DNA from: Calditrichia bacterium
Lineage (GTDB): Bacteria; Calditrichota; Calditrichia; RBG-13-44-9; J075
DNA length: 64,000 nt
Assembly: GCA_028284445.1 (NCBI GenBank)
Contig: JANQRS010000008.1
Span: 29,566-93,565 of the forward strand
Direction: 5' to 3'
Under the pieces are notes generated by a model. That model made no database searches and was not told where the DNA came from. It saw only the letters and a list, made by a program, of their open reading frames with translations. Shown here one piece after another: positions 27,668-36,242 of this stretch. Positions within the stretch are counted from its first letter, which is position 1; each line of letters begins with the position of its first letter. The position numbers were made by a program, and so were the translations under genes.

Positions 27668-28558
27668 TTATTGATCCAGAAAATCTTCTTCAAACGTCGC
27701 TATAAAATCGCTGATATATTTCTTGTGTCGATTCTCTTCCTTGACAACCAAATAATGTGTCCGCTTTAATCCCTTTTCACCAATTCTCTTGAAGACAAGA
27801 TCTTCCGGGAGTTTCAAAGTGCTGAGTGCCCACTTGGGGGAGCACATGATACCCATATTTGCCCCAACCATTTCCAGGGCAATTTCGGTAAACGGTATGG
27901 CGGAAACTTTTGACGGCATAATCTTATTGGGCCGCAGAAAATGTTCATACACCGCTACCCCTTCCAGTGGAAAAGAATTGATGATCAAATGGAGATTTTC
28001 AAAATGACTCGCTTGCAGAAAGTCGGAATTCCGGTAATAGTTTTCTTGATGCATCACTGCTAAGATTTCGTCCTCAAAAACCCTGATGGCAGCAAGCGCG
28101 TCGTGGGTCGGCTTCGATGACACAATGGCGATATCAATGATGTTGGACAGAACATTGGAAATTGTTTGATATGTAGTACCGAGGCTCAGGTCAATATCGA
28201 TTTCCGGGTACAAGACCGCCATCTTTTGCACAAATGCCGGTAGTCCCCGAAAAAAAGAATGGCATTCGGCATTGAGTCTAATTGTTCCGCGGGCCCCTTC
28301 CTTGATTTGCTTGATATTACTAAAGCCTTCCTCAATTGCATCCAGGAGATGATTGGCCAATTTGTATAATTCCGTTCCTTCATGGGTGAGCTGCCACTTG
28401 TTGCGCGTGCGATGAAATACCTTAAACCCCAGGCGTTCTTCCATCTCCCGCAATTGATGGCTCAAGGCGGACTGCGTTAGAAAGAGTCTCTCTGAAGAGT
28501 TGGCAATATTGCCCTCTTCTACAATCGTTTTGATCAGTCTGAAATATTTTAGTTCCAT
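27668..28558 (-). CDS. LysR-family transcriptional regulator
   Basis: 296 residues. The N-terminal winged helix-turn-helix (FRLIKTIVEEGNIANSSERLFLTQSALSHQL, split at residue 20) is typical, followed by a periplasmic-binding-like effector domain. It is transcribed with the RidA-like gene and divergent from the DUF5916 gene at 28712. A good dyad lies between them (28588-28612). By the usual LysR pattern it probably regulates the divergent gene and itself. The effector is unknown; the RidA partner hints at amino-acid metabolism. Confidence 0.92.
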   Translation of the reverse strand: MELKYFRLIKTIVEEGNIANSSERLFLTQSALSHQLREMEERLGFKVFHRTRNKWQLTHEGTELYKLANHLLDAIEEGFSNIKQIKEGARGTIRLNAECHSFFRGLPAFVQKMAVLYPEIDIDLSLGTTYQTISNVLSNIIDIAIVSSKPTHDALAAIRVFEDEILAVMHQENYYRNSDFLQASHFENLHLIINSFPLEGVAVYEHFLRPNKIMPSKVSAIPFTEIALEMVGANMGIMCSPKWALSTLKLPEDLVFKRIGEKGLKRTHYLVVKEENRHKKYISDFIATFEEDFLDQ

Positions 28559-28587
28559 GCTTCCAAGTTACGCTTTTTTCAGAAAAA

Positions 28588-28612
28588 GTTATGTGAATTA
28601 TTTTCAGATAAC
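28588..28612. promoter_or_regulatory. Candidate LysR operator
   Basis: GTTATGTGAA (28588-28597), 5-base spacer, TTCAGATAAC (28603-28612): a 9-of-10 dyad in the 153-base divergent region. A second small palindrome, CTTTTTTCAGAAAAAG, lies just to its left. Size and place suit a LysR activator site. Confidence 0.55.
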
Positions 28613-28711
28613 ACCTCAAGACAATTCAATTTCAAATGCTGAAATGGAAGATATATTCAAGGTGGTTTGCTCAAACATGCGTATCAATCACCTGAATAGG
28701 AGGAAGAATAT

Positions 28712-31363
28712 ATGTTTCCGAGAAGCGTTTACGGATTGCTCATGCTGGTGCTAATTCTCAGCCTGGGAGTAGCTGAAGAAACCAGCAACGCGGGCAAACG
28801 CATCTATACAACAGAAAGGATTGATAAAGCGCACGCTCCCTTGATTGATGGAAAATTGGATGACGATATCTGGGAAGAAGACAATTGGGCGGGCGAATTT
28901 ATTCAACGTGAGCCGCATGACAATGTTCTGCCAACTGAGCAGACCGCATTCAAGATCGTCTATGATGTGGAATTCTTATACATCGGCATTGTCTGCTACG
29001 ATGCTGATCCGGCTAGCATTAATAGCCGGATGTCCCGGCGGGATGGCAATGAGGGCGATTGGATAGAGCTTAGCCTGGATAGCTACCACGATTTGCGCTC
29101 TGCGTTTTCATTGACGATTTCTGCAGCGGGCGTGCAGGGAGATAAAACCATATCTTTGAATGGCGGTAATGAAGATGATACCTGGAATCCGGTTTGGTAT
29201 GCCGAAAGCAATATCAATGAAGATGGCTGGACATCAGAAATGAAAATCCCTCTAAGCCAACTTCGATTTAGTGCCGGGGAATCGGCGGTTTGGGGGCTGC
29301 AGGTGCTCAGGAAGCTATCGCGAAAAGAAGAAACATCTGTTTGGCAGAGAATCCCTCTCGATGCCCCCGGGTGGGTGAGTGAGTTTGGTGAATTACATGG
29401 ACTGGAAAACTTGAATCCCGGAGAACGTCTTGAAATACAACCCTTTGTTGTCAACTCCCTGAATACATTTGAAAAAGTCCCGCAGGATCCCTTTCGCAAC
29501 GCCAACCAGCGGGTAGCGAATATCGGCCTTGATGGAAAATACAGTATCACGACTGACATGACGCTCGATTTTACGTTGAACCCCGATTTTGGCCAAATTG
29601 AAGCGGATCCGGCGGCTATTGCTTTGGATGGATTTCAATTGTTCTTCGATGAACGGCGGCCCTTCTTCGTGGAGAACAAGAACATATTTAACTATAAATT
29701 TTCCTCACCGGGCATTTGGGGAACATTTAGCAGCGACAATCTTTTCTATTCCCGAAGAATCGGCAGAGCACCGCAGGGAACAGCGGGAATTACTGCTGGT
29801 GAGTACGCGGACACGCCTGAGCGCACGAGCATTCTCGGCGCTGTGAAGCTGAGCGGGAAAACCAGGTCCGGTCTTTCGATTGGTGTTATGGAAAGTGTCA
29901 CGGCGCCCGAGTATGCAAAAATCAACACTGCCGGTACAGTCCGGGATGTTTTGGTAGAACCGTTAACCAATTACTTCGTCTCGCGCTTGCAAAAGGACTT
30001 GAACGACAAGAAGACTGTTGTTGGCGGCATCATCACCGCGACCCATCGAAACCTGGAGGAAAATGTCAATTTCCTTCATACCTCCGCTGTAACCGGTGGT
30101 CTGGATTTTAAGCATGTATGGCATAATCGTGCCTGGCATATTGGTGGCACTGCTGTGATGAGCCGTATTGCGGGGAGCCGGGAAGCTTTAATTCGCACGC
30201 AGCGATCGATCCGTCACCTGTATCAGCGTGAAGACGCCAGCCATTTGCAGCTCGATTCGACACTGACATCGCTCAAAGGGCATGGGGGAGATTTAAGGAT
30301 CGGCAAAGCGGGGCAGGGGCATCTGAAGTTCGAAACCGGTGTTACATGGCGTTCTCCGGGGCTGGAAATAAATGATGTCGGGTTTATGCGGGAAGCGGAT
30401 GATATCCAGAATTATATGAAAGCCACATACAGCTTGTTACAGCCATTTGGGATCCTCAGAACCGCAGCTTTTGAATACAAGCACTGGCTGGCCTGGGATT
30501 TTGGCGGAAACCCTAATTACGTGGATTGGGATGTGGAGCTCAAAGGGACGTTTAAGAATAATTGGAGCGTCGTGTTTGGATACTATTTACAGCCGCATAT
30601 CTATTCAAAATCGCTGCTCCGCGGTGGTCCGAGAATCCGCCTGGCAGATCAGGAGGGGATCTGGTGGCGGCTAAATTCAGATAAACGGAAAAAGCTCTAC
30701 TTCGGGCTGAATGGCTGGACAAGGCAAGGCGGTAAAGATAGTCATCAATTCCTGGAATCAGCGATCTCAGTCACCTATCAGCCATTAGATCAGTTTAGCT
30801 TGTCGATAGCTCCAAGGTTTATCACCGATGATAATCGCTTGCAATATGCGGCAACAAATACGTACCAGAATTTACAGCGTTATATCACCGGCAAATTGAA
30901 ACGTCAGACCGTCAGCACATCGCTTCGCTTAAACTATACCCCAAGGTCAAATTTGTCTATTCAATATTATGGCGAGGTCTTTTTGTCCGCCGGAGAATAT
31001 GGCGATTTTAGCCACGTTGTCGATCCTTTGGCTGAAACCCAGGCTAAGCAATTGCATTTCTATTCACCTGATCAAATCTCTACGAATAGCGTTGATAGAT
31101 CTTATCTGGTCGATGAGGACCGGGATGGCCTAACGGACTATACTTTTGCGAATCCCGATTTTTCCTATGCTCAGTACCGGTCAAACCTGGTAGCCCGCTT
31201 TGAGTATCGTCCCGGATCAGAGATCTTTTTGGTTTGGGCTCAGGGAATAAACAATAATACCACGTCAAGGTCTGGACTGTCGAATCGCTTTCGCGACCAA
31301 ATACTCGATAAGCAACCCAACAATACCTTCCTGATTAAAGCAACATATCGCTTTCTCAAGTAG
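28712..31363 (+). CDS. Outer-membrane beta-barrel protein with CBM9-like and DUF5916 domains
   Basis: 883 residues. A signal peptide (YGLLMLVLILSLGVA) precedes a carbohydrate-binding family 9-like domain (about 35-220: LIDGKLDDDIWEEDNW, DVEFLYIGIVCYD). A DUF5916 region follows (TLDFTLNPDFGQIEADPA, QLFFDERRPFFVENKNIF), then a long series of amphipathic strands ending in a final aromatic (FLIKATYRFLK), typical of a barrel. Such proteins are common in FCB bacteria and may take up or sense substrates; function is not established. AGGAGG precedes the ATG. The divergent LysR probably controls it. Confidence 0.87.
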   Translation: MFPRSVYGLLMLVLILSLGVAEETSNAGKRIYTTERIDKAHAPLIDGKLDDDIWEEDNWAGEFIQREPHDNVLPTEQTAFKIVYDVEFLYIGIVCYDADPASINSRMSRRDGNEGDWIELSLDSYHDLRSAFSLTISAAGVQGDKTISLNGGNEDDTWNPVWYAESNINEDGWTSEMKIPLSQLRFSAGESAVWGLQVLRKLSRKEETSVWQRIPLDAPGWVSEFGELHGLENLNPGERLEIQPFVVNSLNTFEKVPQDPFRNANQRVANIGLDGKYSITTDMTLDFTLNPDFGQIEADPAAIALDGFQLFFDERRPFFVENKNIFNYKFSSPGIWGTFSSDNLFYSRRIGRAPQGTAGITAGEYADTPERTSILGAVKLSGKTRSGLSIGVMESVTAPEYAKINTAGTVRDVLVEPLTNYFVSRLQKDLNDKKTVVGGIITATHRNLEENVNFLHTSAVTGGLDFKHVWHNRAWHIGGTAVMSRIAGSREALIRTQRSIRHLYQREDASHLQLDSTLTSLKGHGGDLRIGKAGQGHLKFETGVTWRSPGLEINDVGFMREADDIQNYMKATYSLLQPFGILRTAAFEYKHWLAWDFGGNPNYVDWDVELKGTFKNNWSVVFGYYLQPHIYSKSLLRGGPRIRLADQEGIWWRLNSDKRKKLYFGLNGWTRQGGKDSHQFLESAISVTYQPLDQFSLSIAPRFITDDNRLQYAATNTYQNLQRYITGKLKRQTVSTSLRLNYTPRSNLSIQYYGEVFLSAGEYGDFSHVVDPLAETQAKQLHFYSPDQISTNSVDRSYLVDEDRDGLTDYTFANPDFSYAQYRSNLVARFEYRPGSEIFLVWAQGINNNTTSRSGLSNRFRDQILDKQPNNTFLIKATYRFLK

Positions 31364-31371
31364 TTCAACGT

Positions 31372-31417
31372 GACATCCCCCTGTGTCCCCCTTCGAAGGG
31401 GGATCCAGGGGGATGTT
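31372..31417. repeat. Dispersed palindrome, family A (copy 3)
   Basis: GACATCCCCCTGTGTCCCCC-TTCGAA-GGGGGATCCAGGGGGATGT, in the gap between the convergent DUF5916 and nudC genes, where it can serve both strands as a terminator. Confidence 0.88.
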
Positions 31418-31421
31418 GCGT

Positions 31422-32243
31422 TTACCCAAACTTCTTCACAAAATCATCAATCAAGCGACCGGCAATACTGCGCGGGCTGGGACGAACCGGCATGGTCTCA
31501 GCTGTAAACCAACCGGCATCTTCCAGTTCATCCTGCTCATAGTCAATTTCGCCGCTCTCATACTCGGCGGTAAATCCCACCATCAGTGAATGTGGAAAAG
31601 GCCAGGATTGGCTGCCGAAGTAGCGGACATTCTTTACGCGAAGCCGGACCTCCTCATAAATTTCCCGATGCACAGTTTCTTCCAAAGATTCACCGGGATC
31701 GACAAAGCCGGCGAGCACACTGTACATACCCGGACGAAAGTGAGCGGAACGTCCCAGTAGCAGCTCGTTGCCACGAGTCACCTGAACGATGACGGCCGGA
31801 GAGATGCGCGGGAAATTGCTATAGCTGCATTGGGTGCATTCCTTGGCGCGTTCACTGCCGTTAACGATCATCTTTCCACCGCAGCGCCCACAATACTGGT
31901 GATTGCGATCCCATTCAGCAATCTGCAGGCCGCGTCCGGCAATCTGGAACTCAACATCACTGAAGACACCCAGCAATTGCCGCATGTTGACAAAAATGTA
32001 ACCCGGTGGCGCTTCCTCCTCCGCAGTCACGTGACTGCCATAACAGTGGGTTTCACCCAATGTTCCGAGGTAATGGCGTTCGCGAATATTGATGGTGGCA
32101 ATTTCCCGCTCGGAGAATTGTGGGAGGAGGTTGTTTTGCTGATCAGCAAAGGTCAGGATGTCTCGGCCCCGGAAAATGGCCCAGGTAGACGACCCGTTGG
32201 ATGAGGTTGGGGCAACAATGCCCGGTTTAAATGGCTGTGTCAT
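31422..32243 (-). CDS. nudC: NAD(P)H pyrophosphatase NudC (Nudix hydrolase)
   Basis: 273 residues. The zinc ribbon (CGRCGGKM...CTQCSYSNFPR) is followed by the Nudix box (GFVDPGESLEETVHREIYEE) and the NudC signature SQSWPFPHSLM (usually SQPWPFPxS). It cleaves NADH to NMNH and AMP and can remove NAD caps from RNA in characterised homologues. Length is near the E. coli protein (257). It is a single-gene unit facing left. Confidence 0.95.
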   Translation of the reverse strand: MTQPFKPGIVAPTSSNGSSTWAIFRGRDILTFADQQNNLLPQFSEREIATINIRERHYLGTLGETHCYGSHVTAEEEAPPGYIFVNMRQLLGVFSDVEFQIAGRGLQIAEWDRNHQYCGRCGGKMIVNGSERAKECTQCSYSNFPRISPAVIVQVTRGNELLLGRSAHFRPGMYSVLAGFVDPGESLEETVHREIYEEVRLRVKNVRYFGSQSWPFPHSLMVGFTAEYESGEIDYEQDELEDAGWFTAETMPVRPSPRSIAGRLIDDFVKKFG

Positions 32244-32380
32244 CTGATACCTTGATAAACGATTCAGTCAACCTAATATCTTTATTTCATCTTGTCTTTG
32301 GTAGCGGTATTTTATGAAATCAATTAAAATTGTGGGTACGGATCATCCTGAATTTTTCATAAAACAACACGGGGACAATC

Positions 32381-33190
32381 ATGCAAAGATCATATGTGCA
32401 CGGTTACGACGAGCGGGAAAACATCAGACTTCAGGATCAGGCAATGGCGCTGGTTGATTTGCTGCATCACGATACCTTCTTTCCCGCCGGCAGCCGAATC
32501 CTTGAAGCCGGTTGCGGCGTGGGTGCACAAACCGTTACCCTGGCTCGCAATTGTCCGGAGGCTGAAATTACCTCAATCGATATTTCCGAAGCCTCCGTAA
32601 AAGAGGCGCGGAAGCGCGTTAGTGCTGCCGGATTTACCAACGTCACCTTCCAGCAAGGCGACATCTTCAAGCTAACTTTTCCGCCTGCCTATTTTGACCA
32701 CATCTTCGTCTGTTTTGTGCTCGAACATTTGCCGGGACCGGTAAGGGCCTTGAAGCACCTTAGCGAGTATCTGAAGCCAGGTGGCACCATTACCGTTATT
32801 GAAGGTGACCACGGATCAACCTATTTCCATCCCGATAGTGCAGATGCCAATCGCGCCATTCAGTGCCAGGTAGACTTGCAAAAGAAAGCCGGCGGAAATG
32901 CCAATATTGGCCGGGAACTTTATCCTTTGCTGGACGCTGCCGGATTCGATGCCGGTAAAGTGTCGCCACGAATGGTGTATGTAGATGCCAGCAGGCCATC
33001 GCTGGTTGAAGGATTCACCAAAAATACCTTCACGGCGATGATTGAAGGCGTTCGTGAAGCCTCTATTAATGCAGGTTTAATTGACGCCGATAGTTTTGAT
33101 CGGGGCATCCGCAGTCTGCATCGTACCACCGAAGCGGATGGCGTTTTTTGCTACACTTTCTTTAAAGCGACCGCAATTAAACGCGCTTAA
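32381..33190 (+). CDS. Class I SAM-dependent methyltransferase
   Basis: 269 residues. Motif I ILEAGCGVGAQTVTLA, motif II ITSIDISEASVKEAR, a QGDIFKL acidic motif and FVCFVLEHLPGPVRALKHL define the Rossmann methyltransferase core (about 37-160). The C-terminal helical part has no telling signature. GGGGAC precedes the ATG. It stands alone; substrate unknown. Confidence 0.9.
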   Translation: MQRSYVHGYDERENIRLQDQAMALVDLLHHDTFFPAGSRILEAGCGVGAQTVTLARNCPEAEITSIDISEASVKEARKRVSAAGFTNVTFQQGDIFKLTFPPAYFDHIFVCFVLEHLPGPVRALKHLSEYLKPGGTITVIEGDHGSTYFHPDSADANRAIQCQVDLQKKAGGNANIGRELYPLLDAAGFDAGKVSPRMVYVDASRPSLVEGFTKNTFTAMIEGVREASINAGLIDADSFDRGIRSLHRTTEADGVFCYTFFKATAIKRA

Positions 33191-33243
33191 TGCCCGATAT
33201 TAAACCGCCTAATGCACTGATATTACTTGCTTAACTACCTGTC

Positions 33244-33306
33244 AAAACGCTCAAAACGCACTTTTTTTAAAAAATATGAGCGTTTTGAGCGTTTTTGTGT
33301 TATATT
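33244..33306 (+). promoter_or_regulatory. Shared inverted-repeat operator (site 1) and promoter before the SRPBCC-photolyase operon
   Basis: AAAACGCTCAAAACGC (33244-33259) and GCGTTTTGAGCGTTTT (33280-33295) are exact complements over 16 bases with a 20-base spacer. Each arm is itself a direct repeat of GAGCGTTTT. TATATT (33301-33306) just downstream is a plausible -10 box. The same element occurs at 40601 and 51346. Confidence 0.7.
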
Positions 33307-33359
33307 GCTCATGCAATCAATAGAAATCCATGTGCAAGAATGAAACTGGAGTAACGCAA

Positions 33360-33848
33360 GTGAAGGAACCATTTGTTCTTGAAACAGAGATATGGTTACC
33401 ACATACACCGGAAGAAGTCTTCGACTTTTTCAACGACGCTGCGAATCTTCAAGCCATAACTCCACCCTGGCTGGACTTTAAAATTGTCACGCCTTTGCCG
33501 ATTGAAATGAAACCCGGCGCGCTGATTGATTATCGCCTGAAGCTTTACGGCATTCCCTTCCGTTGGCGTACGGAAATTACTGCCTGGCAACCGAATGACT
33601 TTTTTGTAGATAGTCAGCTGAAAGGTCCCTATAAGCAGTGGATACATACGCACCGCTTCGAAGGGCGCGATGGTGGTACCTGGATGCAGGATCGCGTTGA
33701 ATACAAGGTGCCTGGTGGTCCGCTGTCACCATTGGTGAATCAGTTAATCGTCCGGCAGAAGGTCGAGAAGATTTTTGACTACCGGAAGGTGAAGATTTAT
33801 CAGATTTTTCAGACCAATCAACATCACGCAGAAGAAAGAGTTCGTTAA
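33360..33848 (+). CDS. SRPBCC-family protein (first of two in the window)
   Basis: 162 residues from GTG 33360 (GGAG 6 bases upstream); an ATG at 33330 would add 10 residues and is possible. LPHTPEEVFDFFNDAANLQAITPPWLDFKI is the N-terminal helix-grip pattern of START/Bet v1-like ligand-binding proteins (YndB/cyclase type). The continuation (WRTEITAWQPNDFFVDSQLKGPY, split for length at residue 20) fits the family. Such genes often sit beside photolyases. The stop overlaps the photolyase start (TAATG), so the two are coupled. Ligand unknown. Confidence 0.85.
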   Translation: MKEPFVLETEIWLPHTPEEVFDFFNDAANLQAITPPWLDFKIVTPLPIEMKPGALIDYRLKLYGIPFRWRTEITAWQPNDFFVDSQLKGPYKQWIHTHRFEGRDGGTWMQDRVEYKVPGGPLSPLVNQLIVRQKVEKIFDYRKVKIYQIFQTNQHHAEERVR

Positions 33849-35155
33849 TGCCGGCTGCTGATCGACAATTTGCCATTTTCTGGTTCCGGCGCGATTTGCG
33901 GTTGCATGACAATCACGGATTGCATGAAGCGCTGAATAACGGCCTCCCGGTCATTCCGCTGTTTATTTTTGACGGCGAAATTTTGGGTAAACTGGATAAT
34001 AAGGCAGATGCCCGGGTAGAATTTATCCATAAGGCCCTGGCAGAAATTCATGCTACCTGTCAGCAGTATGGTAGCAGCTTGCTGGTGGAGCATGGACATC
34101 CCTTAGACGTATGGCAGCGTCTAATCGACAGATACCAGCCTGGCGCAGTTTATGCCAATCATGATTATGAGCCTTATGCTCGAGAACGCGATGCGCAAAT
34201 TGGGCGGATTCTGAAGGAAAATGGCATTGAATTTCGCACCTTCAAAGACCAGGTCATTTTCGAGAAGTCCGAGGTGATGAAGGGAGACGGCACACCATAC
34301 ACCGTGTATACACCTTATCGCAAGAGCTGGGAACGGCAGCTGCGGAATGAGCACCTGATTCACCGGCCGTCGGAAAACCTGCTTGACAAGCTGTGGAAAA
34401 CCGATGCGCTGACCATGCCATCCCTCGATGATATTGGCTTTGATGAAGCCGGTATAGATTTTCCGGATAGGGCTCTGCGCGAGGCAATTGTTATAGAGTA
34501 TGACAAACAGCGAGACTTTCCGGCCGTTGACGGCACCAGTCGCTTAAGCGTGCATTTGCGCTTTGGGACTGTCAGTACCCGCGAATTGGTTAAACGAGCA
34601 CTGGAGCTCAACGAGGTTTGGCTGAGCGAGTTGATTTGGCGGGAGTTCTTCATGATGATTTTATGGCACTTCCCGCACGTGGTTGGGAAGGCTTTCAAGG
34701 AGAAATACGAGGCCGTGCCTTGGCGAAATGATGAAGCTGATTTTCAGCGCTGGTGCAAAGGACAAACCGGCTACCCGATGGTGGATGCCGGCATGCGTGA
34801 GCTGAATACGACCGGTTTCATGCACAATCGCGTACGTATGGTAACCGCCAGTTTTCTTACCAAGCATCTGCTGATTGACTGGCGCTGGGGCGAGGCCTAT
34901 TTCGCCGAGAAATTGCTCGATTTTGATTTGTCTGCCAATAATGGAAATTGGCAGTGGGCCGCGGGTTGCGGCTGTGACGCCGCACCGTACTTTCGGGTCT
35001 TTAACCCCACGACCCAGATTCAGAAATTTGATGACCAACATAGATATATCAAACGCTGGATACCGGAACTGAATTCACTGGATTATCCAACGCCGATGGT
35101 GGAGCACAAGTTTGCACGCCAGCGCGCCCTTGATGCATATAAATCTGCTTTGTAA
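33848..35155 (+). CDS. phr: Deoxyribodipyrimidine photolyase (class I CPD type)
   Basis: 435 residues. FWFRRDLRLHDNHGL opens the antenna-binding alpha/beta domain. SRLSVHLRFGTVS, WLSELIWREFF, GYPMVDAGMREL, MHNRVRMVTASFL and WQWAAGCGCDAAPYFRVFNP form the FAD-binding helical domain. The tryptophans of the electron-transfer chain appear present. It uses light to split cyclobutane pyrimidine dimers. It is translationally coupled to the SRPBCC gene behind operator site 1. ribA, which starts flavin synthesis, lies behind a matching operator. Confidence 0.96.
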   Translation: MPAADRQFAIFWFRRDLRLHDNHGLHEALNNGLPVIPLFIFDGEILGKLDNKADARVEFIHKALAEIHATCQQYGSSLLVEHGHPLDVWQRLIDRYQPGAVYANHDYEPYARERDAQIGRILKENGIEFRTFKDQVIFEKSEVMKGDGTPYTVYTPYRKSWERQLRNEHLIHRPSENLLDKLWKTDALTMPSLDDIGFDEAGIDFPDRALREAIVIEYDKQRDFPAVDGTSRLSVHLRFGTVSTRELVKRALELNEVWLSELIWREFFMMILWHFPHVVGKAFKEKYEAVPWRNDEADFQRWCKGQTGYPMVDAGMRELNTTGFMHNRVRMVTASFLTKHLLIDWRWGEAYFAEKLLDFDLSANNGNWQWAAGCGCDAAPYFRVFNPTTQIQKFDDQHRYIKRWIPELNSLDYPTPMVEHKFARQRALDAYKSAL

Positions 35156-35165
35156 GGCACAGCAA

Positions 35166-35213
35166 CGACATCCCCCTGTTTCCCCCTTCGAAGGGGGACG
35201 CAGGGGGATGTCG
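35166..35213. repeat. Dispersed palindrome, family A (copy 4)
   Basis: CGACATCCCCCTG-TTTCCCCC-TTCGAA-GGGGGA-CGCAGGGGGATGTCG, just after the photolyase stop. In one frame it reads PPVSPFEGG, so it lengthens the next ORF artificially; the real start of that gene lies after it. Confidence 0.9.
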
Positions 35214-35234
35214 AAACCCAACAGGTCTCTATCT

Positions 35235-36233
35235 ATGCAAAAGCCTCACAACATATTGCTGTTTACAAGTCTCTTTCTGGCTTTGGCCTGCGCACCGGAT
35301 GCCTCGCGTGATAATCCCTTTGATCCGGCTCTCAGCAGCGGCGCTGAGGTTAGCGGTAGGGTGTTGGGGTTCTATGAGCCGCGTTCACCGCTGAGCAACG
35401 TAACAGTGCTGCTGGAACCGATCGGACGTATTCAGCAGACGGATGCTGAGGGAGCCTTCAGGTTTAGCGAATTGCCGCCCGGTGACTATACGATTGTGGC
35501 TGGAAAAAACAATTTTCGAAGCGATAGCCTGGCAATATCTGTTGTTGACGAAGAAGGGCTAAGCGACCGCTTGCTGTTTCTCAACGGAATTCCGCAAATT
35601 ATCAACTCTGTCTATGCCAGTCGCCACGTGGATGAATTCTTTCCCGGCGAGTTTTACGAGGCGACTTTCTCCATTGTGCTTGACGATGCGGATGGGGTTC
35701 GTGACGTTGTAGAAGACTCCCTTCAATTTGCAATTCCTGCGCTAGGTTACTTTAAAACTTTTGAAACGACCAGTCGGGACGATTCTTTTGTTGTGCGCAT
35801 TCTCGATATCGAATTCGATTTCGGATCGCCGGCCGACAACCTTTTTCAACTTACTGAAAATGAAGCATTTGTGACCATTCAGGATATCCCCGGTAGCAAG
35901 ACGACCGCCGGACCGTTTTCACTGCAGCGAATCATTCGCGATACTCCACTGCCGATAGCGCCCGATAATTTTGAGACAACCGTTGCAGATCCGGTTTTTC
36001 GCTGGCAAAAGACCATACTGCCCTTCGATTTCACATACTCCCTGCGCCTGGAGCGCAACGTGGCAGGTATCGGGGTAGAGATTCTGACTGTGAACAATAT
36101 TGATAATGATATGCAGAGTTTTGCCTTCCCTGATAGTTTGCCAAATGGCGTCTATCAGTGGTTCCTCAGTGTGGAAGACAACTTAATGAATGTCAGCCGC
36201 TCGCAGCGAGCAGACTTCGTGGTAGCCAATTAG
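35235..36233 (+). CDS. Lipoprotein with carboxypeptidase-regulatory-like domain
   Basis: 332 residues from ATG 35235. LLFTSLFLALAC is a signal peptide with a lipobox (LALAC, Cys lipidated), followed by DNPFDP, a frequent start of FCB lipoproteins. A CarboxypepD_reg-like beta domain (VSGRVLG...GAFRFSELPPGDYTIVA) spans about 35-105. The rest is beta-rich. An upstream ATG at 35112 would translate through the photolyase tail and a palindrome, so it is rejected. It is 9 bases before the sigma-54 regulator gene, hence probably one operon. Likely envelope-located; role unknown. Confidence 0.8.
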   Translation: MQKPHNILLFTSLFLALACAPDASRDNPFDPALSSGAEVSGRVLGFYEPRSPLSNVTVLLEPIGRIQQTDAEGAFRFSELPPGDYTIVAGKNNFRSDSLAISVVDEEGLSDRLLFLNGIPQIINSVYASRHVDEFFPGEFYEATFSIVLDDADGVRDVVEDSLQFAIPALGYFKTFETTSRDDSFVVRILDIEFDFGSPADNLFQLTENEAFVTIQDIPGSKTTAGPFSLQRIIRDTPLPIAPDNFETTVADPVFRWQKTILPFDFTYSLRLERNVAGIGVEILTVNNIDNDMQSFAFPDSLPNGVYQWFLSVEDNLMNVSRSQRADFVVAN

Positions 36234-36242
36234 GAGCAAAGC

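Noticed and set aside
35112..35234. Longer N-terminus for the lipoprotein gene
   Set aside because: The extension translates the photolyase tail and a family A palindrome (PPVSPFEGG); the signal peptide with lipobox starts at 35235.
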